From positions 434,001-498,000 of the forward strand of contig NZ_JAOANW010000001.1 of the NCBI RefSeq assembly GCF_026162365.1: a DNA stretch of 64,000 bases, in the 5' to 3' direction. This stretch comes from Nitratireductor luteus (GTDB lineage Bacteria; Pseudomonadota; Alphaproteobacteria; Rhizobiales; Rhizobiaceae). Below the pieces are notes generated by a model, which worked only from the letters and a program-made list of their open reading frames with translations, searched no databases and was not told the origin of the DNA. A program made the position numbers and the translations under genes. Positions 38,664-47,583 of the stretch are shown here, one piece after another. Position 1 is the first letter of the stretch; every line of letters starts with the position of its first letter.

Positions 38664-39737
38664 CTACCTGGTGCGGCCAAGCAGCGCGAAAGTGAACACG
38701 AGCGCGATGACGAGCACCGCACCTTTGACGAAATCTTGAGTGTAGTAGGGCACGTTCATCATGGTCAGGCCCTGCAGGAGCACGCCGACGAACAGGGCGC
38801 CGATGGCGGTGCCGAACGCGTTGGGCTTGGCCGCACCCAGGACGGCGAAGCCGATGAGCGCGGCGGCGACGGCGTCGAGAAGCAGGTTGTTGCCCGATGC
38901 GATGTCGCCCCGGCCAAGACGCGCCGCCAGAAGAATGCCGCCGATGGAGGCGAAGACGCCGGAAATCACATAGGCCCAGATCTTGTAGGCCTTGACCGGA
39001 GCGCCGGCGAACTCCGCTGCGCGGGCGTTGGAGCCCACGGCATACATCATGCGGCCGAAGCGGGTGTATTCGAGGAAGAACCAGATGAGGACCGCGAGCA
39101 CGATGAGCACGACCACCGAGGCGGGCACGAGATTTTGGATGAAGAAGTCGAAGCGGTGCCGACCCAGCGCCAGAAACGCCGGGCTGAACGTTCCTTCGGC
39201 GGTCGAGCCGTCGGGCATGGTCATGCCGGCGGCGATGGAGCGGCCTTCGGTCGGGATGCGCTGGAGGCCGATCAGCAGGAACATCATGCCGAGCGTGGCG
39301 AGCAGGTCGGGCACGCGCATGTAGCAGATGATCAGCCCGTTGATGAGGCCGACAAGGGCGCCGATGGCCAAGCACGCGAGCACGGCGACCAGGGCATTCT
39401 GCTCCAGCACCACCATGACATAGGCGGCGGCCATCATCGAGCTGGTCGCGATGGAGCCGATGGACAGGTCGAAACCGCCGACGACCAGCGTCGCCGTGAC
39501 GCCGAGCGCGAGAATGCCGGTGATGGAAACCGATTGCAGGATGAAGACTGCCGCCTGCGGCGAAGTAAAGCCGCGCGTGGCCAGCGAAAAGAAGACGATG
39601 AGGCCGAAAAGCAACGTCAGGAAGCCATAGCGGATGGCGAGATGGCGCATCGGGAGGACGGCCCGCGCCGCCGGCTTCGGCCGATCCGCATTCGTCTTTT
39701 CCGCCAACTGACTGTCCATCCCGAGCTTCTCCGTCAT
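38664..39737 (-). CDS. Sugar ABC transporter permease (RbsC family)
   Basis: 357 residues, eight to ten membrane helices, with the family segments ITGILALGVTATLVVGGFDLSIGS, PDLLATLGMMFLLIGLQR, YAVGSNARAAEFAGAPVKAYK and LLLDAVAAALIGFAVLG. A single permease gene implies a homodimeric channel. Its start overlaps the ATPase stop by one base (TGATG). A tiny 35-base gap precedes the binding protein gene. Confidence 0.93.
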   Translation of the reverse strand: MTEKLGMDSQLAEKTNADRPKPAARAVLPMRHLAIRYGFLTLLFGLIVFFSLATRGFTSPQAAVFILQSVSITGILALGVTATLVVGGFDLSIGSIATSSMMAAAYVMVVLEQNALVAVLACLAIGALVGLINGLIICYMRVPDLLATLGMMFLLIGLQRIPTEGRSIAAGMTMPDGSTAEGTFSPAFLALGRHRFDFFIQNLVPASVVVLIVLAVLIWFFLEYTRFGRMMYAVGSNARAAEFAGAPVKAYKIWAYVISGVFASIGGILLAARLGRGDIASGNNLLLDAVAAALIGFAVLGAAKPNAFGTAIGALFVGVLLQGLTMMNVPYYTQDFVKGAVLVIALVFTFALLGRTR

Positions 39738-41254
39738 CAGGCTGCGCCGACCTGCCCCCCGGCGACATCCGCCAGGAGTCGTTCCATATCCACGTTTTCG
39801 TTGCGGTGCTCACCCACCAGTGTGTGCTCCGACATGACCAGTATCCGGTCCGCCGTCTCCAGCGCCTCGTCGAGCTCGGTCAGGAAAATGAGCGTCGCGC
39901 GGTCGCCGGCGCTGCCGCGGAGCTTGGCGGCTATGTCGTGGCGGGCGGAGATGTCGACGCCCTGAAAGGGCTCGTCGAGGACGAGAAGCCGTGAGGGCTG
40001 CGCCAGCCACCGCGCCACCGTGACCTTTTGCTGATTGCCGCCTGACAGCGTCGCCAGATCGTCGCGCTCGGAGCGGCAGACGATCTTCAGGTCGGCGATC
40101 TGGGCGCGCGCGGCGGCGCGCTCGGTGCCGCGCCTCGTGACGCCCAGCCGGGAAAGGCGCGGCAGGAAGGGCAGGCTCATGTTCTCATAGACGTTGAAGT
40201 CCGGCACGATGCCGGTCTTGGCGCGATCCTTGGCGACCAGGAAAACGCCGCGGGCGATGGCTGCCGCCGGGGTGGCAGGAGCGTAGGATGTGCCATCGAG
40301 ACGCATCGCGCCGGCCAGCGGCGCCTGAAGGCCGAATACGGTTTCGGAAAGCAGGGTCTTGCCGACGCCGACGAGCCCCGTGACGGCGACGATCTCGCCC
40401 GCGCCGACGGCCAGCGAAAACGGCGTGGCGCCGGGCTTCAATTGCAGGTCGCGCGCTTCGAAAACCGGTTTTGTCGCCGCGCGGGCGGCAATGCCGCTTT
40501 GGCCGAGGGACTGGCCCAGCATCGCGTCGACCGCGCCTTCGTAGTCCAGCGGCTTATCCTCGAACAGGCCGGAGATCGCGCCGTCGCGCAGGCTGACGAT
40601 GCGGTCGGCGACGCGGCGGATATCCGACATGCGGTGGGAGATGTAGAGAATGGCGACGCCGCGCTCGCGCAGGCGGTCGATCAGGGAGAAAAGCCGGTTG
40701 GCCTCGTGGCTGGAGAGCGACGAGGTTGGCTCGTCGAGCACCATCACCTGCGGCTTGTGCGCCATGGCGCGGGCAATGGCCACCATCTGGCGGTCGGCGA
40801 GCGGCAGGTCGGTGAGATCCGCCTTGAGGTCGATGGAAAGCCCCATGCGCTGGGCCACCTCGCGCGCCTCGCGGCGTGTGCGGCGCGGGTTGAAGAAAAT
40901 GCCCCTGCCCGGACCGTTGAACCGGTCGAGAACGAGATTGGATGCCACGTCCAGCGCGCCCACCACGCCGTCGTCGATGTTCTGATGGACGGTCACCACG
41001 CCGGCGCGCATCGCCTCGGCCGGGCTCGAAGGCGCAAAGGGCGTTTCGCCCAGCATCATGACGCCGCGGTCGGCGCGATAGATGCCGCTCATGATCTTGA
41101 CGAGTGTGGACTTGCCGGCGCCGTTGGCGCCCATGAGCACGGTCACCTCGCCGCCCCGCAGTTCGAGCGAGACGCCGCGCAGCACCTCGTTGGGGCCGAA
41201 CGACTTCCTCAAGCCCGCAATGCGGAATGTGGCGCGGAATGTGGCACTGCCCAT
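39737..41254 (-). CDS. Sugar ABC transporter ATP-binding protein (RbsA type)
   Basis: 505 residues with two nucleotide-binding domains. NBD1 has GANGAGKST near residue 40 and VMVLDEPTSSLSSHE; its signature is degenerate (LPLADRQMVAIARAM). NBD2 has GLVGVGKTLLSETV and a full LSGGNQQKVTVARWL signature with VLDEPFQGVDIS. The open frame runs to 42067, but ATG 41254 directly follows GGGAGGAAGTC and starts the family N-terminus FRIAGLRKSFGPNEVLRGVS. First gene of the operon divergent from mtnKA. Confidence 0.93.
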   Translation of the reverse strand: MGSATFRATFRIAGLRKSFGPNEVLRGVSLELRGGEVTVLMGANGAGKSTLVKIMSGIYRADRGVMMLGETPFAPSSPAEAMRAGVVTVHQNIDDGVVGALDVASNLVLDRFNGPGRGIFFNPRRTRREAREVAQRMGLSIDLKADLTDLPLADRQMVAIARAMAHKPQVMVLDEPTSSLSSHEANRLFSLIDRLRERGVAILYISHRMSDIRRVADRIVSLRDGAISGLFEDKPLDYEGAVDAMLGQSLGQSGIAARAATKPVFEARDLQLKPGATPFSLAVGAGEIVAVTGLVGVGKTLLSETVFGLQAPLAGAMRLDGTSYAPATPAAAIARGVFLVAKDRAKTGIVPDFNVYENMSLPFLPRLSRLGVTRRGTERAAARAQIADLKIVCRSERDDLATLSGGNQQKVTVARWLAQPSRLLVLDEPFQGVDISARHDIAAKLRGSAGDRATLIFLTELDEALETADRILVMSEHTLVGEHRNENVDMERLLADVAGGQVGAA

Positions 41255-41289
41255 GACTTCCTCCCATCGTGACGCTAGCAGGTAACAAG

Positions 41290-41314
41290 CATTTGTCAAT
41301 ATCGTTGACAAATG
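41290..41314. promoter_or_regulatory. Operator in divergent ABC / mtnKA promoter
   Basis: A perfect inverted repeat: CATTTGTCAA (41290-41299), five bases, TTGACAAATG (41305-41314). Each arm contains a consensus -35 (TTGACA) facing outward. TAGCCT lies 16 bases downstream on the plus side and TAGCGT 16 bases downstream on the minus side, making a near-symmetric double promoter; the minus -10 is very close to the ATPase ribosome site, so that start is uncertain. A protein on this site should control both operons. Confidence 0.7.
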
Positions 41315-41380
41315 ACAGAGCCTTGCTAGCCTAGCACCGATGCCTCCATCATGCGGGAGGCAGAACGACGGGAGGAACGC

Positions 41381-42670
41381 ATGCAGAAGACGGCCCCGGA
41401 AATGGAGTTCAAGGCGCTGAGCGTGGAGACGCTGCCGGCGCGGCTGGGCTCCGTGGACGCGGTGGCGAGCCTCGTGGGCGGGCCCGCCGAAAACTCGCCG
41501 GGAAGCTGGAAAGTGCGCGAGGTCGGCGACGGCAATCTCAACCTGGTCTTCATCGTCGAGGGCGCCAAGGGGGCGGCGGTGGTCAAGCAGGCGCTGCCCT
41601 ATGTCCGGCTTGTCGGCGACAGCTGGCCGCTGCCGCTGAAGCGCTCCTTCTTCGAATATCACGCGCTCATCCGCCAGGAAAAGCGCGATCCGGGGTCGGT
41701 GCCGGCGGTGCATTATTTCGACGAGGAGCAGGCGCTCATCGTCATGGAGTTCCTGTCGCCGCATGTGATCCTGCGCCGCGCACTGATCGATGGGCGCGAA
41801 CTGCCGAACATCGCGAGGGATCTCGGCCTTTTCACCGCGCGCACCCTGTTCCGCGGCTCGGACTTTTCCATGGAGCACAGGGAGCGCAAGGCGGACCTGG
41901 CGCTGTTCGCCGACAATACCGAATTGTGCGACATCACCGAGAACCTCGTCTTCACCGACCCCTATTTCGAGGCGCCTATGAACCGGCATACGCCGGGACT
42001 CGACGGGCTGGTCGGGGAATTGCGCGCCGACCGCGACCTGAAGGTTGCCGCGCAGACGATGAAGCATATATTTGCTTCACGTGCCGAGACGCTCGTGCAT
42101 GGCGATCTGCATTCGGGCTCCGTGATGGTGACCGACAGCGAAACCCGGATCATCGACCCGGAATTCGCCTTTTATGGCCCCATCGCCTTCGACGTGGGCA
42201 TGCTGCTGGCCAATTTCTGGATGTCCTATTTCTCGCAGCGCGGGCACGAGGCAGATGGATCGCGCACGTCGATGCGCGACTATCTTCTCGGCGTCGTGGA
42301 GGAGACGTGGAACGTGTTCCGCGCCGAATTCGCAAATCTCTGGCGCACGGAGCGCACGGGCATGCTGCATCATCGCTGCCTTTATGAAGACCGGGGCGAT
42401 GCGCTGGGTTCGGAGCAGGCGCTCAATCACGTGGTTCATGGCGTATGGACCGACATGCTGGGCTTTGCCGGTGTGGAAATACACCGGCGCATATTGGGCC
42501 TCGCCCACAATGCCGATTTCGAGACTATCGAGGACGAGGCGTTGCGGGCGCGGTGCGAGACGCCGGCGCTGAAATTCGGCCGGCACATCGCCGTGAACCG
42601 CAACCATATCCAATCCATGGACGAGCTCGCCAGGCTCGCCCGTCTGCTCGACGAGGGAGAAGTCTCGTGA
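41381..42670 (+). CDS. mtnK: S-methyl-5-thioribose kinase
   Basis: Phosphorylates 5-methylthioribose at C1; 429 residues, the usual size. The kinase core shows [14 protein letters not shown] (nucleotide loop), the catalytic loop [15 protein letters not shown] near residue 235, and the metal site [18 protein letters not shown]. The protein retains the full active site. ATG 41381 follows GGGAGGAACGC. It overlaps mtnA by GTGA, so kinase and isomerase are co-translated. Family members can also act on 5-deoxyribose. Confidence 0.95.
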   Translation: MQKTAPEMEFKALSVETLPARLGSVDAVASLVGGPAENSPGSWKVREVGDGNLNLVFIVEGAKGAAVVKQALPYVRLVGDSWPLPLKRSFFEYHALIRQEKRDPGSVPAVHYFDEEQALIVMEFLSPHVILRRALIDGRELPNIARDLGLFTARTLFRGSDFSMEHRERKADLALFADNTELCDITENLVFTDPYFEAPMNRHTPGLDGLVGELRADRDLKVAAQTMKHIFASRAETLVHGDLHSGSVMVTDSETRIIDPEFAFYGPIAFDVGMLLANFWMSYFSQRGHEADGSRTSMRDYLLGVVEETWNVFRAEFANLWRTERTGMLHHRCLYEDRGDALGSEQALNHVVHGVWTDMLGFAGVEIHRRILGLAHNADFETIEDEALRARCETPALKFGRHIAVNRNHIQSMDELARLARLLDEGEVS

Positions 42671-43773
42671 AAGTCGCAGGCACACATTATCGCACCATCT
42701 GGGTCAATGAAGACGGCTGGTCGGTGGACCTGATCGACCAGCGCTGGCTGCCGCACGAATTGCGGGTGGAAAACGTGACCAGCGTGGAAGGCATCGCCGC
42801 CGCCATTCGCGACATGTGGGTGCGCGGGGCGCCGCTGATCGGCGTCACCGCCGCCTATGGCGTGGCGTTGCGCATGCGCGAGGACCCATCCGACGCCGCG
42901 CTCGACGCGGTGTGGGAAGAACTGCACGAAACGCGCCCCACCGCCATCAATCTGCGCTGGGCGCTCAACGAGATGCGCGGGCTCCTGCGGGGACTGCCCG
43001 AGAACGCCCGGGCTTCTGCGGCTTACAAGCGGGCGGCGGAGATCGCAAACGAGGACGTGGAGCTGAACCGCGGCATCGGCCGGCACGGGCTGGCGATCAT
43101 CAGGGAGATCGCCAGGACCAAGAAGGCCGGCGAGCCGGTGAACATCCTCACCCATTGCAATGCCGGCTGGCTGGCCACGGTCGACTACGGCACCGCGACA
43201 TCGCCGATCTATCTGGCGAGCGAGGAAGGCATTCCGGTTCATGTCTATGTCGACGAAACGAGACCCCGGAACCAGGGAGCGCATCTGACCGCTTGGGAAA
43301 TGGCCGGCCATGGCGTGCCGCACACGCTGATCGTCGACAATGCCGGCGGGCACCTGATGCAGCGCGGCATGGTCGACATGGTGATCGTGGGCACCGACCG
43401 CACCACATCCATCGGCGACGTGTGCAACAAGATCGGCACCTATCTCAAGGCGCTTGCCGCCAAGGACAATGGCGTGCCCTTTTACGTGGCCCTGCCCTCG
43501 CCCACCATCGACTGGACCGTGTGCGACGGGGTGAGGGAGATCCCGATCGAGGAGCGGTCGGGCGACGAGGTGTCGCTGGTCTGGGGCCGCGACGAGGACG
43601 GCAGAACGCGGCAGGTGCGCATCTCGCCCGAGGCGACGCCCGCCGGCAACCCCGCCTTCGACGTGACGCCCGCCCGGCTGATCTCCGGGCTGATCACGGA
43701 ACGCGGCGTGGCCGAGGCGTCGGAGAAGGGGCTGGCGAAGCTGTTCCCGGAGCGGGCTAGAAGCGCAGCTTGA
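42667..43773 (+). CDS. mtnA: S-methyl-5-thioribose-1-phosphate isomerase
   Basis: Aldose-ketose isomerase turning 5-methylthioribose-1-phosphate into the ribulose-1-phosphate; 368 residues. Catalytic cysteine in [19 protein letters not shown] near residue 161, catalytic aspartate in [14 protein letters not shown] near residue 241, and [13 protein letters not shown] near residue 55. Start is GTG 42667, overlapping the mtnK stop. The remaining Met-salvage genes (mtnB, C, D) are absent, which argues for aldol cleavage of the product by the enzyme at 35451. Confidence 0.95.
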   Translation: MKVAGTHYRTIWVNEDGWSVDLIDQRWLPHELRVENVTSVEGIAAAIRDMWVRGAPLIGVTAAYGVALRMREDPSDAALDAVWEELHETRPTAINLRWALNEMRGLLRGLPENARASAAYKRAAEIANEDVELNRGIGRHGLAIIREIARTKKAGEPVNILTHCNAGWLATVDYGTATSPIYLASEEGIPVHVYVDETRPRNQGAHLTAWEMAGHGVPHTLIVDNAGGHLMQRGMVDMVIVGTDRTTSIGDVCNKIGTYLKALAAKDNGVPFYVALPSPTIDWTVCDGVREIPIEERSGDEVSLVWGRDEDGRTRQVRISPEATPAGNPAFDVTPARLISGLITERGVAEASEKGLAKLFPERARSAA

Positions 43774-43841
43774 GGCTTTATCTTACCTGCGTTTTCCGGG
43801 CAGATCGGTGTGAAATTCATGTGGGACCGGGCACCTCACCT

Positions 43842-44014
43842 CGTCATCCCGGCCAAGCGGCGAAGCCGCGCAGAGCCGGGACCTATTGAGAGGCGCGGCC
43901 GGTCTCCGCAGAAAAGACTGCCGGTGCTGACATGCGCCGGGATGAGGACCGGGCCGCGCTCTACGATGACCTTCCAATGGGTCCCGGCTCTCCCTGCGGT
44001 CGGCCGGGATGACG
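43842..44014. repeat. Dispersed inverted-end element, copy 3
   Basis: 173 bases, same ends as copies 1 and 2 (CGTCATCCCGGCC...AGAGCCGGGACC; GGGTCCCGGCTCTCC...GCCGGGATGACG). Its left arm contains an extra AAGCGGCGAAGCCGCG stem. It occupies most of the 320-base gap between mtnA and the dehydratase gene, in which I see no gene. Confidence 0.85.
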
Positions 44015-44093
44015 AACTGGGGTACTCGGGCGCCTGAAGCGCATCCACAACCTTCCTCCGAATTGATGACGGAGTTGGGTACTACGGGACACC

Positions 44094-45626
44094 CTACATC
44101 GTTGCGCCGACCTGCCAGGGTACGAACTCGTTGTCGCCGTAGCCGAGTTCTTCGGATTTGGAGCGTTTGCCGGAGGCTACCGCAAGCACTTCCTCGAAGA
44201 TCTGGCGGCCTTTCTCCTCCAAGGTGACGCCGTCGAGGATGTCGCCGCAATTGATGTCCATGTCCTCTTCCATCCGCTCGAACATGGCGGTGTTGGTGGC
44301 CAGCTTGATGGAGGGGGAAGGCTTGCAGCCATAGGCGGAGCCGCGGCCCGTGGTGAAGCACACGACGTTGGAGCCGCCGGCCACCTGCCCGGTCACCGAT
44401 ACGGGGTCGTAGCCGGGCGTATCCATGAAGACGAAACCCTTTTCGCGGATGAGCTCGGCATATTCATAGACCGCGTTGAGCGGCGTCGAGCCGCCCTTGG
44501 CGGCCGCGCCCAGCGACTTTTCGAGGATGGTCGTCAGCCCGCCAGCCTTGTTGCCCGGCGAGGGATTGTTGTTCATCTCGCCCATGTTGCGGGCGGTATA
44601 TTCCTCCCACCAGTGAATGCGCTCGATGAGCTTTTCACCGACGGCACGGTTGATGGCGCGAGCCGTCAGCAGGTGCTCGGCACCGTATATTTCCGGCGTT
44701 TCGGCCAGCACTGCGGTGCCGCCGTTGCGGACGAGAATATCCGCGGCAATGCCCAGCGCAGGATTGGCGGTGATGCCGGAATAGCCATCCGAGCCACCGC
44801 ATTGGAGAGCCAGCGTGATCTCGGAGGCCGGTACGGTCTCGCGCTTGTGGGCGCCGACGGCGCGCAGCATCTCGCGGATGCGCTCCAGCCCTGCCTCGAT
44901 AGTGCGCCTCGTGCCGCCGGTGTCCTGGATGGTCATGGTGCGGAAGGTTTCGCTTTCCCCCAGGCCGTAAAGCTCCTTCAGCCGGGCGATCTGGAAGACC
45001 TCGCAGCCGAGGCCGACCATCAGCACGCCGCCGAGATTGGGATGGGCGGCATAGCCCCATTGGGTGCGCTTGAGCATGTCGAAGCCTTCGCCCGAGCCGG
45101 CGATGCCGCAGCCCGTGCCGTGGGTGAAGGAGACGACGCCATCGATCTCCGGCCAGTCGTCGAGCATGCCGGATCTGTTGGCCGCCTCGGCGATGAAGCG
45201 CGCCACGGAGGCCGAGCAGTTCACGCTTGTCAGGATGCCGATATAGTTGCGGGTGCCCACCCGGCCATTGGCCCGGCGGTAGCCTTCGAAGGTCGCCTGC
45301 TCCTCGATGGGTAGCACGTTGACCGGCCGGGCTTCCTGCGAAAAGCGGTAGTCGCGCTCGAAGTCACCCATGGCCAGATTGTGCTCATGGACCCATTCGC
45401 CTGGCGCGATCGCCGTCTTGGCAAAGCCGATGATCTGGCCGAACTTACGCACGGGCGCGCCCTCGGCAATCGCCTCCAACGCCACCTTGTGGCCGAAGGG
45501 GATGCGGGCTTTGGCGGTGGTTCCGCCAGGAAGGACCGCACCTTCGTCGGCCTTGCGGGCGGCCACGGCGATATTGTCGGTTTCGGCAAGCCGCAGGAAA
45601 GGCGACTGCCCGTTTTCTTGGTTCAT
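44094..45626 (-). CDS. UxaA-family sugar-acid dehydratase (altronate/galactarate type)
   Basis: 510 residues, combining an N-terminal SAF domain (DNIAVAARKADEGAVLPGG, PFGHKVALEAIAEG) and the UxaA/GarD catalytic part: GTRNYIGILTSVNCSASVAR, FTHGTGCGIAGSGEG, CGGSDGYSGITANPALG and GRGSAYGCKPSPSIKLATN. Such Fe-dependent enzymes dehydrate D-altronate, D-galactarate or related acids to 2-keto-3-deoxy acids. It heads nothing else catabolic but stands 41 bases after a TRAP transporter on the same strand, so its substrate is most likely the imported acid. Confidence 0.92.
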   Translation of the reverse strand: MNQENGQSPFLRLAETDNIAVAARKADEGAVLPGGTTAKARIPFGHKVALEAIAEGAPVRKFGQIIGFAKTAIAPGEWVHEHNLAMGDFERDYRFSQEARPVNVLPIEEQATFEGYRRANGRVGTRNYIGILTSVNCSASVARFIAEAANRSGMLDDWPEIDGVVSFTHGTGCGIAGSGEGFDMLKRTQWGYAAHPNLGGVLMVGLGCEVFQIARLKELYGLGESETFRTMTIQDTGGTRRTIEAGLERIREMLRAVGAHKRETVPASEITLALQCGGSDGYSGITANPALGIAADILVRNGGTAVLAETPEIYGAEHLLTARAINRAVGEKLIERIHWWEEYTARNMGEMNNNPSPGNKAGGLTTILEKSLGAAAKGGSTPLNAVYEYAELIREKGFVFMDTPGYDPVSVTGQVAGGSNVVCFTTGRGSAYGCKPSPSIKLATNTAMFERMEEDMDINCGDILDGVTLEEKGRQIFEEVLAVASGKRSKSEELGYGDNEFVPWQVGATM

Positions 45627-45667
45627 TCAAGACCTCCGGCGGCCGCTCGCCGCCTTGTTCAGTTCGA

Positions 45668-46948
45668 TCAGCGGTAGATAAGTGTTGGCAGCCACATGGT
45701 GAGCGCCGGCACGAATGTCACGGCCATGAGCACCAGGAAAAGCGGCACCAGGAAAGGCAACGTCGCCTGCATGCAGCGTTCGAAGGGAACCTTCGACACG
45801 CGCGAGAGCACGTAGAGCACCATGCCCACGGGCGGCGTCAGCAGCCCCAGCATCAGGTTGAGAACCAGGATCACGCCGAAATGCACCGGATCGACGCCCA
45901 TCTGCACCGCGATCGGCAACAGCACGGGGACCAGGATGGTGATCGCTGCGACTGTCTCCATGAAGCAGCCGACGATGAGCAGGATCAAATTGATCAGCAG
46001 CAGGACGATGATCGGGTTTTCGGAGATGGTGAGGATCAGCGACGCGAATTGTTCCGGCACCCGGTTCGAGGTGAGGATCCAGGCGAAGATCGAAGCGGCC
46101 GCGACGATGAACAGCACCACGGCGGTCGTCTCGATCGTGTCGAAGGAAACGCGCAGGAACCGTTTCAAGGGAAGCGTGCGGTAGACGAAGAGGCCGAGGA
46201 ACAGCGCCCAGGCACAGGCGGCAATCGCTGCCTCGGTGGGCGTGAAGGCGCCCGAAAGGATGCCGCCGACAATGATGACCGGGGTCATCAGCGACAGGAA
46301 AGCCTGCTTAAACGTGCTCCACAGGTTGGAGATGCGGAAGGCCTGATCGCGCGGATAGCCGCGCACGCGGGCATACCAGGCCACCATCACCATCAGCGCC
46401 AGCGCCATCAGCAGCCCGGGGATCAGACCGGCGGCGAAAAGCTGGCCGATGGAGGCACCGGCGACCACGCCATAGATGACCATGGGAAGGGACGGCGGGA
46501 TGATGGGGCCGATGGTGGAGGAAGCTGCGGTTATGCCGACCGAGAAGCCGGGGTCGTAGTTTGCATCGCGCATGGCCTTGATCTCGATGGCGCCGAGACC
46601 GCCGGCGTCGGCGACGGCCGCGCCCGACATACCGGCGAAGATGACCGAGGCACCGATATTCACATGGCCGAGCCCTCCGCGCATCCACCCGACCAGCGCC
46701 TTAGCGAAGTTGAAGATGCGCTCGGTGATGCCGGCGGTGTTCATCAGGTTGCCGGCCAGGATGAAGAAGGGGACGGCCAGCAGCGGAAAGGAATCCACGC
46801 CATTGATCATTCGGTGGATGACGACGACGTCGGGGATGCGCCCATCCAGGAAGATGAAGACGGCCGACGATCCGGCGAGCGCGATGCCGACGGGAACGCC
46901 GAGGCAGATCATCGCGAAGAGTAGAACGAAAAGCAGCGTGAGCAGCAT
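45668..46948 (-). CDS. TRAP transporter large permease (DctM)
   Basis: 426 residues, about twelve helices. Family segments include GVPVGIALAGSSAVFIFLDG, AVPFFILAGNLMNTAG, GHVNIGASVIFAGMSGAAVADAGGLG, ITAASSTIGPIIPPSLPMVIYGV and NLMLGLLTPPVGMVLYVLSRV. Na+-driven import of a carboxylate or acid sugar. The open frame continues to 47155 but ATG 46948 begins the hydrophobic family N-terminus (MLLTLLFVLLFAMICLGVP). Confidence 0.94.
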   Translation of the reverse strand: MLLTLLFVLLFAMICLGVPVGIALAGSSAVFIFLDGRIPDVVVIHRMINGVDSFPLLAVPFFILAGNLMNTAGITERIFNFAKALVGWMRGGLGHVNIGASVIFAGMSGAAVADAGGLGAIEIKAMRDANYDPGFSVGITAASSTIGPIIPPSLPMVIYGVVAGASIGQLFAAGLIPGLLMALALMVMVAWYARVRGYPRDQAFRISNLWSTFKQAFLSLMTPVIIVGGILSGAFTPTEAAIAACAWALFLGLFVYRTLPLKRFLRVSFDTIETTAVVLFIVAAASIFAWILTSNRVPEQFASLILTISENPIIVLLLINLILLIVGCFMETVAAITILVPVLLPIAVQMGVDPVHFGVILVLNLMLGLLTPPVGMVLYVLSRVSKVPFERCMQATLPFLVPLFLVLMAVTFVPALTMWLPTLIYR

Positions 46949-46956
46949 TGAGCAGC

Positions 46957-47508
46957 CTAGATGTTCTTGCCTGTTACGGCGAAGGTTTCCGGATCGATGA
47001 GGCGGCTGCTGCCCGTCCGCAGGTGCCTTATCAGCACAAGCACGGCATAGGCGGTCATCGCGAAAAAGCAGGCGGCGACGATCCAGTAGACGACCGATTT
47101 CGGCACGTCGATGGACACCATCATCTGCTGTGTCTTCTGAGCCATTTGCGTGCACAGCCAGGCGGTGACCGCGTAAAACAGGAGCGCGATCAGATCGACG
47201 GCGATCTGAAGGGCGAAGCGGCCGCGGCGCGGCAGGTAGCGATAGAAGAGCTCCACCGCGATGTGGCTTTCCTTGCGCACCGCCATGATGGCGCCGATGA
47301 ACGTGACCCCGATCAGCAGGAAGCGCGCGATCTCCTCCGTCCAGCCCAGCGAATTGTTGAGCACGTAGCGGGTGAAGAACTGCAGGAAGACGACAAAGGC
47401 CAGGGCCCAGAAGACGCCCAATACCAGATAGTCGTCGATCTGGACGTCGGACAGGTCTTCTTCCTCGGGCGTTATCGCAAGGTCGCTATTGTCGGTTTGC
47501 TGTGACAT
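46957..47508 (-). CDS. TRAP transporter small permease (DctQ)
   Basis: 183 residues, four membrane helices; LGWTEEIARFLLIGVTFIGAIMAVRKESHIAVELFYR is the typical DctQ core. N-terminal residues are acidic and cytoplasmic (SDLAITPEEEDLSD). It stands nine bases before dctM and 75 bases after dctP. Confidence 0.93.
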   Translation of the reverse strand: MSQQTDNSDLAITPEEEDLSDVQIDDYLVLGVFWALAFVVFLQFFTRYVLNNSLGWTEEIARFLLIGVTFIGAIMAVRKESHIAVELFYRYLPRRGRFALQIAVDLIALLFYAVTAWLCTQMAQKTQQMMVSIDVPKSVVYWIVAACFFAMTAYAVLVLIRHLRTGSSRLIDPETFAVTGKNI

Positions 47509-47530
47509 GAACTCGTCCCGTACAGGCGTC

Positions 47531-47556
47531 GCGCCGCAGCCTGAAGGCCGCGGCGC
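47531..47556 (-). other. Intercistronic stem-loop between dctP and dctQ
   Basis: GCGCCGCAGCC (47531-47541), TGAA, GGCCGCGGCGC (47546-47556): an 11-bp stem with one mismatch. In a position between a binding-protein gene and its membrane partners, such a structure commonly stabilises the upstream mRNA so the binding protein is made in excess. Confidence 0.5.
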
Positions 47557-47583
47557 GCGCGTTCCGTCTTGTCGGCGTCAGGC

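Noticed and set aside
34371-42067. L-rhamnose catabolic operon
   Set aside because: The aldolase/SDR fusion and RhaS-like transporter suggested it, but rhamnose isomerase, rhamnulokinase and mutarotase are missing, while mtnK and mtnA are present and co-organised.
41381-43773. Complete methionine salvage pathway
   Set aside because: mtnB, mtnC, mtnD and MTA phosphorylase or nucleosidase genes are not in the window, so only the first two sugar steps can be claimed.
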